DNA from: Ulota crispa
Lineage: Eukaryota > Streptophyta > Bryopsida > Orthotrichales > Orthotrichaceae
Length of the DNA stretch: 64,000 nt
Direction: 5' to 3'
Assembly (NCBI GenBank): GCA_963920765.1
Contig: OY987243.1
Location: forward strand, 31,309,060-31,373,059
The number at the start of each line of letters is the position of its first letter. The first letter of the stretch is position 1. A program made the position numbers and the translations under genes. The notes beneath the pieces are model-generated. The model had not been told where the DNA came from and searched no databases. It saw only the letters and a program-made list of their open reading frames with translations. Of the stretch, positions 41,299 through 53,569 are shown piece by piece.

Positions 41299-41369
41299 CT
41301 TAAATCAATACATACGATGCAACACAACACAGCTTAAATCAATACATACGATGCAACACAACACAGCTT
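41299..41369. repeat. 34-bp perfect tandem duplication
   Basis: Two identical copies of a unit starting cttaaatcaatacatacgat, just downstream of a TTAA element. Confidence 0.9.
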
Positions 41370-42651
41370 ATACCAACAAAGACCTAACATTCATATGAGT
41401 AATTCATAGCACCCGTTTATGGTTTGAATTTTTTTGCAATTATAAGTAAGAAGATTTGAGGATAGAAGCTACAAAAATAGGTTAGAACTATCTTTTGTCA
41501 GAAAAAAGTAATCTAGAATGAGAGGAAATGCAACGATTTGCTTAAAAGATATATAAGCAAGGATATATTCAACTCTAGGCTCCAGTCATTGGTGGACAGT
41601 TTTTTTGAATTTTTAACTCATTGTGTAAAGTAGTAGGTTTTTTCTCATCAAAAATTGAGGTATGAATCTTACGCAAATGATAAAATTTTACTCATGAAAA
41701 CGTCATAAGTGAAAATTTTGCAAGTTCAAGAAAGTCAAGTCATAGTTTCTGACAAATGTAATGTCAATGAGAAATTATATCAATGTCAATGAGAAATAAT
41801 ATTAATACTAATAGGATTCATTAGCAAAATTAACAAAAATAATAATTGCATACAAATAATTAAAGTCCTTCTGTATAAGCAACGTACAGATATGTTCATG
41901 TACATATTTTTTTAATGACTATTGAGACGAATGGGTGTATTAAAAAATAAAAGCAAGTGTAAAAATGGTGTGAGGTATTCCTATAAGTCTCCGAGTGTTT
42001 ATCCAAAGCTTTGTTGAACATTTTTTATAATTCATAGTGTCAATATCAATGTCACAAAAAAAATGAATATTTAACAAAATATGACTATTTAACATGTTTA
42101 GTACCGATTTCAGCCACTTCGCTAATCAAGAAAGATCGCATTCGGGATCCGTGAAGATGTCCACTTGATAGCCATCACCTCTCATTATGTCTTCGATATT
42201 GGTGAGAACCATAAAATATCTCTACAAGTGCCTGCTAGCTCTTATTCAAAACTAAAAGAACTTTACATATGCAGCTGTTGACCCCTACATGTCCCATGGC
42301 AATACAGTAGTGCCTCTCTAAGGTGAATCTTTATAAGAAAAAAACACTTGGTTAAGATGAAGTAGATGATTGTTCCCGGCAGCTGGGGAGCTACAAAAGA
42401 TTTTTTAATTACAATGAATGTTTTCCTTACATGAAGTGAATATGCTATCCGAGTACTTTCATCGTATTGAGGCACTACTGTAGTAGGTACATTGTCATAT
42501 AATTGGTCAACTTTTTTTTGTTGGATTCAAGTGAAGTAAAGAAGTAAAGGTATGGATCCATTTAGAGTACAAAAACAATATTTTGTTTTGGTGGCAAAAG
42601 CACTTTTCATCGTGCATTAGACTCAACTAATGGTACAAGGAACAAAACATG
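41370..42651. other. AT-rich DNA, no gene recognised
   Basis: No ORF with recognisable features on either strand. Confidence 0.5.
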
Positions 42652-43049
42652 TAAGATAAGAGCACCCATGGTGTCATGTCCCCATGGGTGTCACTAACTT
42701 TGTCAGGGAGTGATAAATAGAAAAGCAAATGGTTATGGTTACTTAAGTCTTAGTTATGGGTGACAAAATGATGGTTGTAGGTGACTGGCATGATTTTTTG
42801 AAGTACCCATCTCACTATATAAGAACCAACAAACCTTGTTTTTAGCATCTCTTACACAAGGCTCGTACAATTTTAGTAATTTTGGAATTTGAAAAAATGT
42901 TTGTGAACAAATGCTTCAGTTGGAGCCTTGAATTGATGCCAATATTTTCGGTTTCCACTTCCTAACTTAAAATATTCTTTTCACAGTTAGTCAATTGCTT
43001 CACGTACTCCAAAATCCTGATTTCTACGCTTATGGGTGCGACTACCTTA
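42652..43049. mobile_element. AGGTAGCCGCACCCAT MITE (A1)
   Basis: Ends TAAGATAAGAGCACCC and, inverted, TAAGGTAGTCGCACCC. The body aligns with 50323-50709 and 62231-62751, including CTTGTTTTTAGCATCTCTTA and TTTGTGAACAAATGCTT. About 0.4 kb, non-coding. Confidence 0.85.
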
Positions 43050-43732
43050 AATGTAGAGCTTCTGAGGCAAAACGGCCTAAACAACTTTCAGAACATTTTT
43101 TCGAAACCTAAATTCTTCCATCTTCTTAACATCAAGTGATTCAAGCCTTCCAAAGAGCATGAATCACCCAGTTCTCAAATAAGTGACTGAGAGAAAAACA
43201 GACACAAAACACCCTTGTAACATACTTGGATAGTAACTTAATTCAAAGTCCCACAGAAGTGTATGATTAGGTGCTTTCCCGCATAAAAACGAGGTACTTC
43301 GCCTCTCTAAATTAACAGTCCAGCTACTAATCATGCAGACTAGTTAGTCAGTCAAGTGACACCATGTGGCACTATTTGAATCCAAAGCTGGTACTTATTC
43401 TTGCCCAGTTTTACTATTAAGCAAGCTCCAATATCAATATTCAAATTCACCAAGCTGTAACTTAGAAACTAAAACTCCACTGCCTCAGATTTTCATGCTT
43501 TTCAGGGCAAAAGGGCTAATGTAATAGCTATCCACCAACTCAAGGATATAGACAACAACGTACAAGAAACAACTACGATAAACAAATCCTACGGTCTGTA
43601 AACTGGAAGTTCGGAGCGAGCTGAGGCTAGAATACGGTTGAGCTGCATCATTTGACACGACTCCAAGAGTCGATAGTCTATATATACCAGAACAAATATT
43701 CATAGCAAATATGATAAAGAAATCCAGATATC

Positions 43733-43850
43733 CTGTAATCATCTCTAGTCCCAGATATCCAATAACCGCTATTGTTCCAGATATCTAATAATCATCTCTA
43801 GTCCCAGATATCCAATAACAACTATTGTTCCAGATATCCAATAATCATCT
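43733..43850. repeat. 57-bp tandem repeat, two copies
   Basis: Two near-identical copies of a unit containing atcatctctagtcccagata and ctattgttccagatatc, ending at the edge of the next MITE. Confidence 0.8.
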
Positions 43851-43854
43851 ATAG

Positions 43855-44267
43855 TAAGGTAGGAGCACCCAATTGCAACACCAGCTGTTCTCCAACATCT
43901 CAAATTAAACCTAAAGTAGATAGATTTGCACCCAAAAGAGAAATGAATGCACTCAAACAAAACACAACTGCACCCAAATCAAACACGCAAGTTGACAGAA
44001 GGAAATAAAAATTGTGTAGGTGATAGTGTGACATGCACATGACATGGTCTTCATGTTGTCACTTTTTCAGGAATCTTGTGTTTATAATAAGTAAGTCTAG
44101 GGAGTTGTCTTCAACAATTCATAATTTATTCATATGATCTCAGAAAATTCTAAAAACAATTTTCCTTGCATCTGTATCAATTTCCAAGCCCATGCCATCA
44201 GATTCTCAGAAGACCCTCCCAATTACCACATCTGAGATAAGTGTCGCATTTGGGTGCTTCTACCTTA
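43855..44267. mobile_element. MITE with AGGTAGGAGCACCCAA ends downstream of VTL
   Basis: Ends TAAGGTAGGAGCACCCAA and, inverted, TAAGGTAGAAGCACCCAA, with TA on both sides. It stops 38 bases from the end of the VTL coding region, so it may supply 3' untranslated sequence. Confidence 0.75.
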
Positions 44268-44304
44268 TCTGATTCAAGTAGTAGCAGGGAGACGGGGAAG
44301 GAGG

Positions 44305-46973
44305 TTAAAGGTCATGGACAAGCTTGACGATTCGGAGGACGCCATAAGTGACGAGCATGGCGAGCCAGCCTCCCGCTAGAACACGAAGTGCAGCTTTGAA
44401 CATGTTGGCACCTCCGAGGCGAGCTCCAACAGCTCCGAAGCATGCCAGTGCCAGAGACGCGGAGGCCACGATGGAGATGAGCCTGTGGATGTAGCTGGAG
44501 AGAAAGGAGCCCGCCAGCAGCGGCACTGCCCCGCCTGACGCAAACGCAATCGCTGACGCCAGTGCGGCTTGCGTCGGGTTCGACAGCTCGTCCAAGTCTA
44601 TGCCCAGCTCGTCTCTGGCGTGAGCCTTCAGTGCGTCCCCTCTCGATAACTCCTCTGCTACCTGGACACCCAAAACCACAGGTTTTAGGGTTTAGGGCCT
44701 CACATTCGGTAACTAATCTACACCAAATACCAAATAGTGCATTCAGGTTTGCCTTACCTTGGCAAAGTTACCTCACGACTCACCTTTGGTCACCTAGAGA
44801 GGCATGCAAATCCACAACAAACTTCTTAAAATCTCCCCAAGTCATTTCAATAATTCTTCAAATTTTCCGTGTGAGTTGTTAAACATTTCTGTTTTTTTCT
44901 GTTATGATTTTTCATTGTCTCACATTTCCCTTCACATTTCCCTATTCAGACATATGAAACTCATATGCAAATCTCTTCACAAGAGTTTGTGGGGCTCTCT
45001 TTATGCTACAATAATTTCTTGGTTATGTGTAAAGTCCTAGCTTCCTTGCTTTGGCATCTATTGCTACGCCCAACCTTTCGCTTGCTTCCTCCATTGTTTA
45101 TGACAATAATTGCTGACCAAAATTACTCTAATCTAGCTACATATTCAGATAGTGTGAATTGTCGAGAAGTTAGTATGGGGCAACGTAAATGCAGTATATG
45201 ATGTGGATTGCAAGTTGATACTTTTGAGTGAAGCTCTGTTCTTTTAGTCTAAGGTCGAGATCATGCTTGTCGTATAGAAGTCATGTGCATTTTCAATTTT
45301 TAGCCAGAGTATCGGCTGTAGATATTTTAACATGTGAAATGAGTTTCGGTGAAGTTAGGGGAATTGTAGATGTGTGAAGAATGTTCACCTGCTTTGCAAG
45401 GTAGTAGGTGAGCCCTCGACTCACGTAGATTTGGGTCAGCTCTTCCAACTCCTCGTCTGGGGCTCGGAGGTGCTCCTGCAGAATTCAGACCGCCACATCA
45501 GCAACACTAGTAAGAATCAGGTTTCTGAATGATTGGGTTGGAGCGTAAGAGGAAAACATGGGGCTACCAGACATGGATGGAGAATCCCATGGAAACCGAA
45601 CTTCTGGTGGAAATAATCCGCGGTTCATGAGCCTTGATCTGTCACAAAGGACAGATCATACCGAGGAGCAAGTACACATCACTCACGTTATATACTCGAC
45701 CTCCGGTCACGGAAATGCGTTCCTGGGAGTTATGAAGTTTGGGACACACTATACAAGTGAAGAATCCCATGCATGTTTTCTCAAGGACTGTGATCATCAG
45801 ACACAGGAGGAATGTGGACCAAGGAAACGCTTGAGATCAACGTGATCTACTATTTCCATGAACCCAATTCCAAAGCTGAGTAAAACAAAGCTTACTAAAT
45901 ACAGTAACCGAAGTGTCAATTCAACTCAACTAAATAATCTGGACTACGGCAGGAAAAGCAAACACAATCTCAAGCATTTACTTTCAAAAAGTTATGAAAA
46001 TCGACATTATATAAAAAATAGTAGACTGAAAGGAAAAAGCAGACCTAATATCACTACTTCCAAAAAGTGTCGAAAAATAAATTTTTTAGACAGCATGTGC
46101 TTGAACTTACTGCTCATGGGTGCTGGTTTCGATGTGATGCAAGGTGCGTGACATGACACCCTCAGCTGAATCGACATGTGGTTTACGACATAGGAATTCA
46201 ACTCAACCAAATAATCTTAACTATGGCAGAACAAACCAACACAATCTCAAGCATTACATCCAACAAGTTACGAAAATCAACATTACACAAAAAACAGTAG
46301 ACTGTGAAAAGAAAAACCATACTCAATCTCGAGTATTAATTACTTCCAAGAAGAGTCAAAAAATGATATTATTTTTAAACAGCAAGAGCCTGAACTTACT
46401 GCTCATGAATGCTGGATTCGATGTGATGCAAGCTGCGTGACATCACTGACATGACACTCTCAGCTTTGACATAAAAATTTGAAAATGAGGAGGAAAAGCT
46501 GTGAGAATAAGTTGAAGTGGAAATGGCAGAATGGGCACCTTGCGCTCGATTTCGAGATCAGCGAGCTCGCTGTCGCGTTGAGAGAACACCGACACGAACT
46601 CTCCAATGGCCATGCTACAGGCCCCGGCAATGAGCCCGGCAACACCGCTAATAATAGTGGCTCTGCCGCCCTCATTGCCCATGATCACGGCGTCCACGCC
46701 CAGCATCAGCGACGTGATGGACACCAGTCCGTCGTTGGCGCCCAACACCAGCGCTCGCAGCCACGGCGCCCGGTGGGAGTAGTGCGGATTAGTATTATTA
46801 GGCTTGGCGCTGCTTTCCAATTCGCTCTCGTTTCGCTGCAGCTCTTCTTCCTGAGACAGCTTCGGAAACATGGGCTTCTCTTCAATGTCGAAGTCGGAGG
46901 CGCGCCCTTGCAGGTACGCCATGCGTCGTGACGCTGTCAGCTCTGTGGCTTGGTCAGCTATTGGAACGCCCAT
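44305..46973 (-). CDS. VIT/CCC1 family vacuolar iron transporter-like protein (VTL), 3 exons
   Basis: Exons in coding order: 46973-46539, 45475-45389, 44661-44305; both introns are GT-AG and phase 0. The product is 292 residues. VIT/CCC1 proteins move Fe2+ or Mn2+ into the vacuole. After a hydrophilic N-terminus of about 70 residues come PWLRALVLGANDGLVSITSLM (TM1), an AGLIAGACSMAIGEFVSVFSQ block (TM2), a short loop with DLEIERKEHLRAP, and three more hydrophobic segments (ASAIAFASGGAVPLLAGSF and later). The long cytosolic metal-binding domain of true VIT1 is absent, which fits the nodulin-21-like VTL group. Both introns lie in the loop after TM2 or near its end. Intron 1 carries a 280-bp tandem duplication. 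Confidence 0.92.
45905..46465. repeat. About 280-bp tandem duplication in VTL intron 1
   Basis: Two diverged copies offset by about 277-289 bases. Shared anchors include attcaactcaa near 45919 and 46196, and tcgatgtgatgcaag near 46129 and 46418. The second copy ends about 75 bases before the exon 1 donor. Confidence 0.75.
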
Positions 46974-48582
46974 AACTCCAAATGGGTAATATAGCCAACA
47001 GCCAAAGCCAATAAGGAGCCAAAGCTGATAAGGAGCAGCTCTAAAAAAAACAGTAGCAAATGATCTGGTGATGTTACACTCAAGCTGAAGCAGGTGTCAA
47101 AATCGAAAACTTAAGCCCCTAACGTATCCTTTAGTTTCAAGGTGAGTGACTCTCCTCGTGAGGGGATTGGAGCTGGTGTAAGTACTGCTTCAGTTTGCAA
47201 CAAACTAGCTTGTATTGCTCGTGAGCCAGGGCTGCATTGTGAGCACTGACATTGAGCTAAAACCTCTCTAAAACCATGGAGAAAAGGTGACTGTCATTTC
47301 CGACACTTCACTACCTGGCTCCTTCAATAGAGCGCACTCTCAACACGAGATGTCAACACTCAATATTCAATATGAAACTACCAGTAATCAAGTCCAAAAT
47401 GGTCAATGCAAAAAACCCAAATTTTTTTGCTACAAAAAATGACCGGTCGTAGGTACTATTTCGCAACTAAGGGAAGAGTGCACCAACTGTATCATGCACC
47501 TTTTTTAGACTGATCAGTAAGTTTTCGTTTGAACTAGAAAGCGTTCAGCCTGCTAGTGTTTTGGCTTATCAACTTTGAACAAAAACCAAGCAAGCTAGCA
47601 AGTCAAATACATCTAGAAACACAGCTTTAGTAACAACGAAGCTTGTAGAGTAGGAAAACTTAGTAGCATTTCGACAAACTCAATCAGAATGAAAAAAACC
47701 TGCTCGCCCACCATGCAAATCTTGTTGAAGACACTTAAGACAATGCCACATGCAGGAAGTTTGAGAAAACTTGCTAGAAGCGGCGTCAATGTAGCTCAAT
47801 CAGTTAGCAATGGTGGTCTGTAGACATGGGCTGTTACACGATTGAGCTCAGAGGCTCGGAGTAAGTGAGAGGGAGGGACGGAGGGCGGAGTGCAAGTGTA
47901 AAGGAGCTACGAGTTTGTATGGAAAAGAGCAGCGGCGAGCCCTCTGGGGCCCTCACGGCGTGTGTTCGGCACAGGGTCGACGCTGAACCCTCAGATGGAG
48001 ATCGACGGCGGAGCGACGTCCACATGGGCCCCGCGGTGCGTGCTTTGCACTCGCCTGGGGAGTTACTTACGCGCCGTAACTGTGCGCCGCGAAATGGCGT
48101 CTGCGGGATGGCCTCACTCCGCGTCATTGCTCGTGCCGCTGCAGTAACTGCGTCCCGGTAACCTGCCCGGCAGGCTTTGGTTCAGTTTTAGTTTTTAATA
48201 TTCTGTTATTTCCAGATTTTGGAGGCAGGGTTTAATTTTGGTATCTTCGCTGGTAGAGCGACACGCACCCCACGATGGTAGCAGGTAAGGAAAATTTTGA
48301 CAGAACTGGATAGAATTTGTGGAGTGTGCATGTTCATCCGTATAAGTTTCTAATATTAGTAATTTTCATCCAAAATCTGGTGAATTTGGACTTGTCTGAG
48401 GGAGGGGTTTGGCAACTTCATCCAATTTAGTTACGATCGCCAATCGATTTTTTAGATAAGATTTAGGCAAAATTTTGCCAAGAAATTTTTCCTTGTTTGG
48501 GGGTAATGCACTTAGCGAGGTGCTTACATCAAGATGATGGATGAAGTATCAAATTAAGGTCTAGGAAATATTTGAGTTCTTT
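46974..48582. other. VTL upstream region with a GC-rich island
   Basis: About 47830-48170 is much richer in G, C and CpG than its surroundings. It is open in frames on both strands for about 98 codons but shows no recognisable protein. It may be the promoter or a 5' untranslated exon of the minus-strand VTL gene, or a remnant gene. The rest is AT-rich with nothing recognised. Confidence 0.4.
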
Positions 48583-48899
48583 TGAGGTAGAAGCACCCAT
48601 CAGCGTCAGTGTCCCCATAACAATCACCTCTAGAATATTGGAAAATTTGTGGAAATGAATAGATGTAATTACACGGATGTACAACATGTGAACATGAAAT
48701 CTTGAAAGTGGTTACCAGTGCAATGGCAGATTGCTCTTTAAAATTTCACAACTTATTTTCAGAGTTTCCAAATAATACATTCAAAAGTGCAAACTCATTT
48801 TTTTCTGTTCCTAATAGGATCCTTTGTTTTGCTAGATGTTCATTAATAATCATCATGTTCAAAACCCTTAGTTTGACGTTTATGGGTGCTCCTACCTTG
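48583..48899. mobile_element. AGGTAG MITE (B2)
   Basis: Ends GAGGTAGAAGCACCCAT and, inverted, AAGGTAGGAGCACCCAT. This is the uninterrupted family member that shows what was split at 59941-60271. Confidence 0.85.
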
Positions 48900-48978
48900 G
48901 TTGATTTCCTTCATTTCCTTCAATCCTTCAATTCCCGTATTGAACCAGTTTATCAAGGAATTATATAAGTTATATTCT

Positions 48979-50039
48979 TTAACCCCTAAATCCCTGGGTG
49001 TCCCCTCGGGGGACAAATGGGATTTTGGGCAAGTATGTACAGCCTCAAATTTTGTTATGATTTTTTGAAACATTTTTTGATGATAGGAAAACACATCAAC
49101 TTTTGGGGAATATCATTTTTATTCCAATCAATGCCCAAAAGCAAAAGTTATGCCTAGATAAGCAAAAAATTATGCAAATTGGGCAGCAAAATAAAATTTA
49201 CAAAAACTTGAATTTTTTTTATTTTTTGTTTATTTTGTCATAAGATATAGTTTTGTCTACATTTGAAGCTTTGATCCATTCCATTTGGACTAGTTATGAG
49301 AAAGTTATGGACAATCTTGTTTTTTGGGCACCTCAAGCATCTTTTTGAAAAAATAACTTATAACTTCATTTTTGAATGCAAGTTTAACATTTTTTCAAAA
49401 AAAATTGTTGGAGAGGGTGAAGTTTGCTTGCTAGAACAATCTCACCATTGAGATTATTGAGTTTCAATTCCATTGCAAGGTTACTGTACCTTGGGAGCAG
49501 ATTCAGCACTGATGTTCCAAATTAAATACTTTTTGGCCTCGACACAATCTATGTTGAGGCCAAAAAGTATTTAATTTGGCACATTAGTGCCAAATCTGCT
49601 CCCTAGGTACAGTATTAACAGTTTAAGATTTTGTTCAATCTCATACTTTCTTCTACCTAATGTTTTTTTTAAGAATGAAAATTAAGTATTTTTTGTTTTG
49701 ATATTTTTCCAAAGATTCTCTCGATTTCCCACCATACAAAAATAAACCTCAAAACTTTGTGGTGCAAAAATTTTAAGTTAAAAAAGTTCAAAGTCAAATA
49801 GTCTAGTCATGCAAGGTGCAAAAAAGTCTGTTTTTTACACTTTGAATGCAAATATCTTGTTACATGTGCTGTCAAAGTTTTTGAATTTTTGTTTCCACAT
49901 TCTCATACTAGTCTAGTACAAGATCCTACGGTTAGATATGCAAAAAGACCAATTTTCAAAAAAAAATACTCTTTGCAATAGAAGTGGCAATTTTGAGTGT
50001 CATTTGACAAAATAAAGGCCCCAAAGATTTAGGGGTTAA
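48979..50039. mobile_element. TTAA-bounded element (P7), 1.06 kb
   Basis: Left end TTAACCCCTAAATCCCTGGG; right end, inverted, TTAACCCCTAAATCTTTGGG. TTAA is intact at both edges. It contains the foldback element at 49482-49614. Non-coding. Confidence 0.8.
49482..49614. mobile_element. Foldback MITE nested in P7
   Basis: Two arms of about 60 bp: TACTGTACCTTGGGAGCAGA on the left and TACTGTACCTAGGGAGCAGA as the inverted right end, meeting near 49550 around a caatc spacer. Almost fully palindromic. Confidence 0.85.
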
Positions 50040-50322
50040 GAAGGTAAATAGTTTTTTTAGATTTCCAATTAATGGACTTTTCAGCCAATGTCTATGAATT
50101 GCAAACGTTTTTATCTCATTTCAAGCGCCTAGCTTAGAACTAGCTGTTGGTTCTTCCTAGACCTTAGTATTAATAATTTGTCTTCATGCACATTCAATCA
50201 GAATTGGGAAATGTTGTTATTACTTTGGAAAAAATAAAAATTGGTTCTTAGCCATTTCATCCTTAGAAACAAAGAACAATTTGCAAAGAGTTCTAATTTA
50301 CTTTTTGTAACTCATAATATTG

Positions 50323-50709
50323 TAAGGTAGCCGCACCCATGGGCGTGACGTCCCCATGGGCGTGACGTCCACATGGGCGTCACTGACAAAGTGAGGGTGC
50401 TTATGGATACTTAAGTGATATTTATGGGAGACAAAGTGATGGTTGTGGGTGACTCCATGACGGTTTTGAGTACCCATCTCACTATTTGAGAACCAATAAG
50501 CCTTGTTTTTGGCATCTCTTACACATCGTCCCTACAATTTTAGTGATTTTGGACTTCAAGAAATCTTTGTGAACAAATGCTTGCAGTTGGAACCTTGAAA
50601 TTGATGCCGTTTCCATTTCCTAGCTTACAATATTTTTTTCAAAGTTGTTCAATTATTTTACCTACTCCAAAACCCTTATTTCCATGCTTATGGGTGCGCC
50701 TACCTCACC
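50323..50709. mobile_element. AGGTAGCCGCACCCAT MITE (A2)
   Basis: Ends TAAGGTAGCCGCACCCAT and, inverted, TGAGGTAGGCGCACCCAT. The left part has a short tandem of TGGGCGTGACGTCC-like units. Body matches A1 and A3. Confidence 0.85.
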
Positions 50710-51873
50710 TCAAAAATAAAACTTTGTAAGTCTAGAGTTGTAGGAGTAACAATAACAATGACCAGATACTATTTTTTTTCCTAATCCTTGTGAGATGGTT
50801 GGGATTGGTACTCTTCATTGGAAGGATGATGAAGGGACAAATCTTGGTAAAATCAAGATTTTAAGTTGCGCATTAAAGATTAAGAAGTTGATGAAATAAC
50901 ACATGAATTGCATATCATTTTATTTTAATTTTAATTCTTAGGAAGCCAGACAATCCAGAATGGTATAAGTAGGTTCGTCTTTCGTAATGAGGTGTTAGAA
51001 ACTGAAGGTCATATCTCTATGTAACTTTTTTAAAGATCCTTGAAAGAAAAAAGGAAATGAGTTTTCATTGAAAATGTAAATTTCAAAAAGAACACAAGCA
51101 TCGTGGCCGTATATGTAGGCAAAAAGTATTTGATTTTTTGGTAGTTTCAATTAGCGACAAAGACAAGTTTTACAATCAAGTGTACAATGCATTAACAATG
51201 TATATATGGATTATACAGAAAATTAGGTCCAATGCATTTATTGGTAAATGCTTTGCGAGTTCATTTTCAATATGTGCAATATCAATAAATACATGTCTTC
51301 TAAATATCAATCTTAACTATGTTGGTGTAGTTTAACTTAGTTTCTTCTTTATGTAATTAAGTTTATGATGGTGGTTGTATAAGGGGAGAGCCATTATTAG
51401 TAATAGATATCATTGATAGATGTTAGCCACTCAATTCAGTACTGTCATCTGTGGTAGAGCAATTGTAAGCAAATAAAATTGAGAGAACTGTACTACTCAA
51501 TATCCATGCATTTGATGTAAAACCGTGCCTCTTAAAATAAATGGAATTTCAACCAATGGAAGTGTCAAATGTGGCTCAAATCAAAATTTATCTGAAGGAT
51601 AATGGAGACACTTGAAAGTATACCAAATATGTTGAGACTTGGTGTTTTAATTGATGCAAATTGTGATGTTTGGGTTTTTGTTTTTTAACGTTGCAGTACT
51701 TGTAGCTAATGATGGTTGGTGTAAATTTTTAAATGGGCTGAACGGTCCAAAAGAAAGGTTGAGGGTTTCAAGGAAGATTTTGGTAAGGTCTGACTTTTGT
51801 CTCTGAATTTTTCGGTAGTACCTCATTACTTTCAACTGAAAATTAGTACTACCTTAGTTTAAACTTTCAGATA
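50710..51873. other. AT-rich DNA, no gene recognised
   Basis: No ORF with recognisable features on either strand. Confidence 0.5.
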
Positions 51874-52500
51874 TTAGGGCATTCCCAATGCAGCCGTGAG
51901 GGCATTCCCAATACAGCCGTAAGGGCATCCCAATGCAGCAGTAAGGGCATCCCCAATCCAACAGTAAACACGTCCTCCAAAACCAAGTCTGACATATTAG
52001 TGGCCGTCAGATCATGTGGCCATCAGATCATGGTCTGATGCACACTAATATGTCAGACTTGGTTTTGGAAGGCCTGTTTACAATTGGATTGGCAGCCGTA
52101 ATAGAGGTAGGCAAAAGCTTGTGCAGTGCTTTAAACCGGACTTGAGCAAAAATACGGGCTCCAATGCAATAGGTAAACCATACTGCATTTTTCAAGGCTC
52201 CCCACATAAGAGCCCCTCCCTTGCAATTTTTCACTATTTGGAAAGTCCTACATACCACTTTAGCTCTAGCTTTAACGCAATTTCAGGGAATTTCAAATAC
52301 TTCTGACATGAAGTAGCCTCACATAAGCTCTTAAAAAATACATAAACTAATAAAAAATTGTGGTTAGTGAATGTCATAACTTGCTTGCATTGAGGGCTGC
52401 TAGACTGGGAAATGGCCCTGCTTTGTATCTGACCCCAAGTCAGACACAGTCTAACACATTTTGCAGGGCTGATATTGCGGCTGGATTGGGGATGCCCTCA
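51874..52500. mobile_element. GGGCATTCCCAATG MITE (G2) with repeated end and internal hairpin
   Basis: Left end GGGCATTCCCAATGCAGCC after TTA; right end, inverted, GGGCATCCCCAATCCAGCC before TCA. The left end is repeated about four times in tandem (51877-51968). A hairpin with arms AAAACCAAGTCTGACATATTA lies at 51979-52067, suggesting a nested foldback. Confidence 0.7.
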
Positions 52501-52865
52501 TCCCCAAGACAAGTCCATCCTTATTTGGTTTTGATATTATACTTGGTTCTCTAAATAGCTTGATAGGGAGCATTTGACCAAACTTGTTCAAAAAAGTTTC
52601 TTGAGAAAAATAGGGGTAGATAGAAAGTCATCAACAACAAGGCCTTAACAAACAAATTTAAGGTTTTATTTTGGTATTGATATAGAGCTTCAATCCTTTG
52701 ATATGGAGGATACTATAGACACCCTTTATACCTTTTGTGTTTTTTAAAACATTAACTATAATTTGTGTACATAAAATTGATGATTTGTGTAATTATTTGT
52801 AAAAATGTACTTTCACTTGGTTTTGATCTAATTTCTAATAAGCTTAATACAATCAACAATTAATT

Positions 52866-52943
52866 CACTAGTAGAAACGTGGTTTGTGTAAACTGAGTTT
52901 TAAAACGCACAATCAATTTAGACAAACCTTGTTTCTACTAGTG
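52866..52943. mobile_element. 78-bp palindromic element with CACTAG ends
   Basis: Begins CACTAGTAGAAACGTGGTTT and ends in its approximate inverse. The CACTA terminus suggests CACTA (En/Spm)-type ends, but no 3-bp duplication is seen. Confidence 0.6.
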
Positions 52944-53132
52944 ACTTGTAAGACTAAGTTGTACTATAAACATGTTTTTGTAATGACAAACTTGATATCC
53001 ACAGAACGTGTCAATTTGATCACAAACTTATATGTATAAATCATTTTTGAATTCTATGATTGTTTCGTTCAACTCGGCCATAAGCATATTGTTCATTTCA
53101 AGGGTTGACAGGTGGTAGTTTGGTACAACAAA

Positions 53133-53306
53133 CACTAGAAGAAACCCGTGTTTTTTATAACGGGTTTTTTTGAACATTCACTTGTTTTTATGTTATAATT
53201 GATGTTTGAACTAACATCAAGATGTTAGTTCAAACATCAATTGTAACATAAAAACAAGTGTACGTTCAAAAAAATCCGTTATAAAAAACACGAGTTTCTT
53301 CTAGTG
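53133..53306. mobile_element. 174-bp foldback element with CACTAGAAGAAAC ends
   Basis: Two arms of about 84 bp, nearly perfect inverted copies with a few mismatches, meet near 53220. It begins CACTAGAAGAAACCCGTG, ends in the inverse, and is flanked by AAA on both sides, matching the 3-bp duplication of CACTA elements. Confidence 0.8.
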
Positions 53307-53365
53307 AAAATATGCGTGAAAGTGGACACTTTCTACAATGAGCATTCAATCTTGAATACAATACA

Positions 53366-53569
53366 AATAGAATGCTTTCCATCCATGGGAATAGAATGTT
53401 TTCTATCCATGGGAGCCATAGGAAAATAATATTTTGCATCCATAGGAGTAGAATGTTTTCCATCCGTAGGAGTAGAATGTTTTCCATCCGTAGGAGTAGA
53501 ATGTTTTCCATCCGTAGGAGTATAATGTTTTCCATCCGTAGGAGTAGAATGTTTTCCGTCCATGGGAGG
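53366..53569. repeat. 24-bp minisatellite, about 8 units
   Basis: Unit like agtagaatgttttccatccgtagg, with one longer irregular segment near 53414-53446. Being a multiple of three, it keeps open frames on both strands (8-residue repeats), so the apparent ORFs are a by-product. Confidence 0.9.

Noticed and set aside
47865-48161. 98-codon plus-strand ORF in the GC island
   Set aside because: No motif, and both strands are open because of composition.
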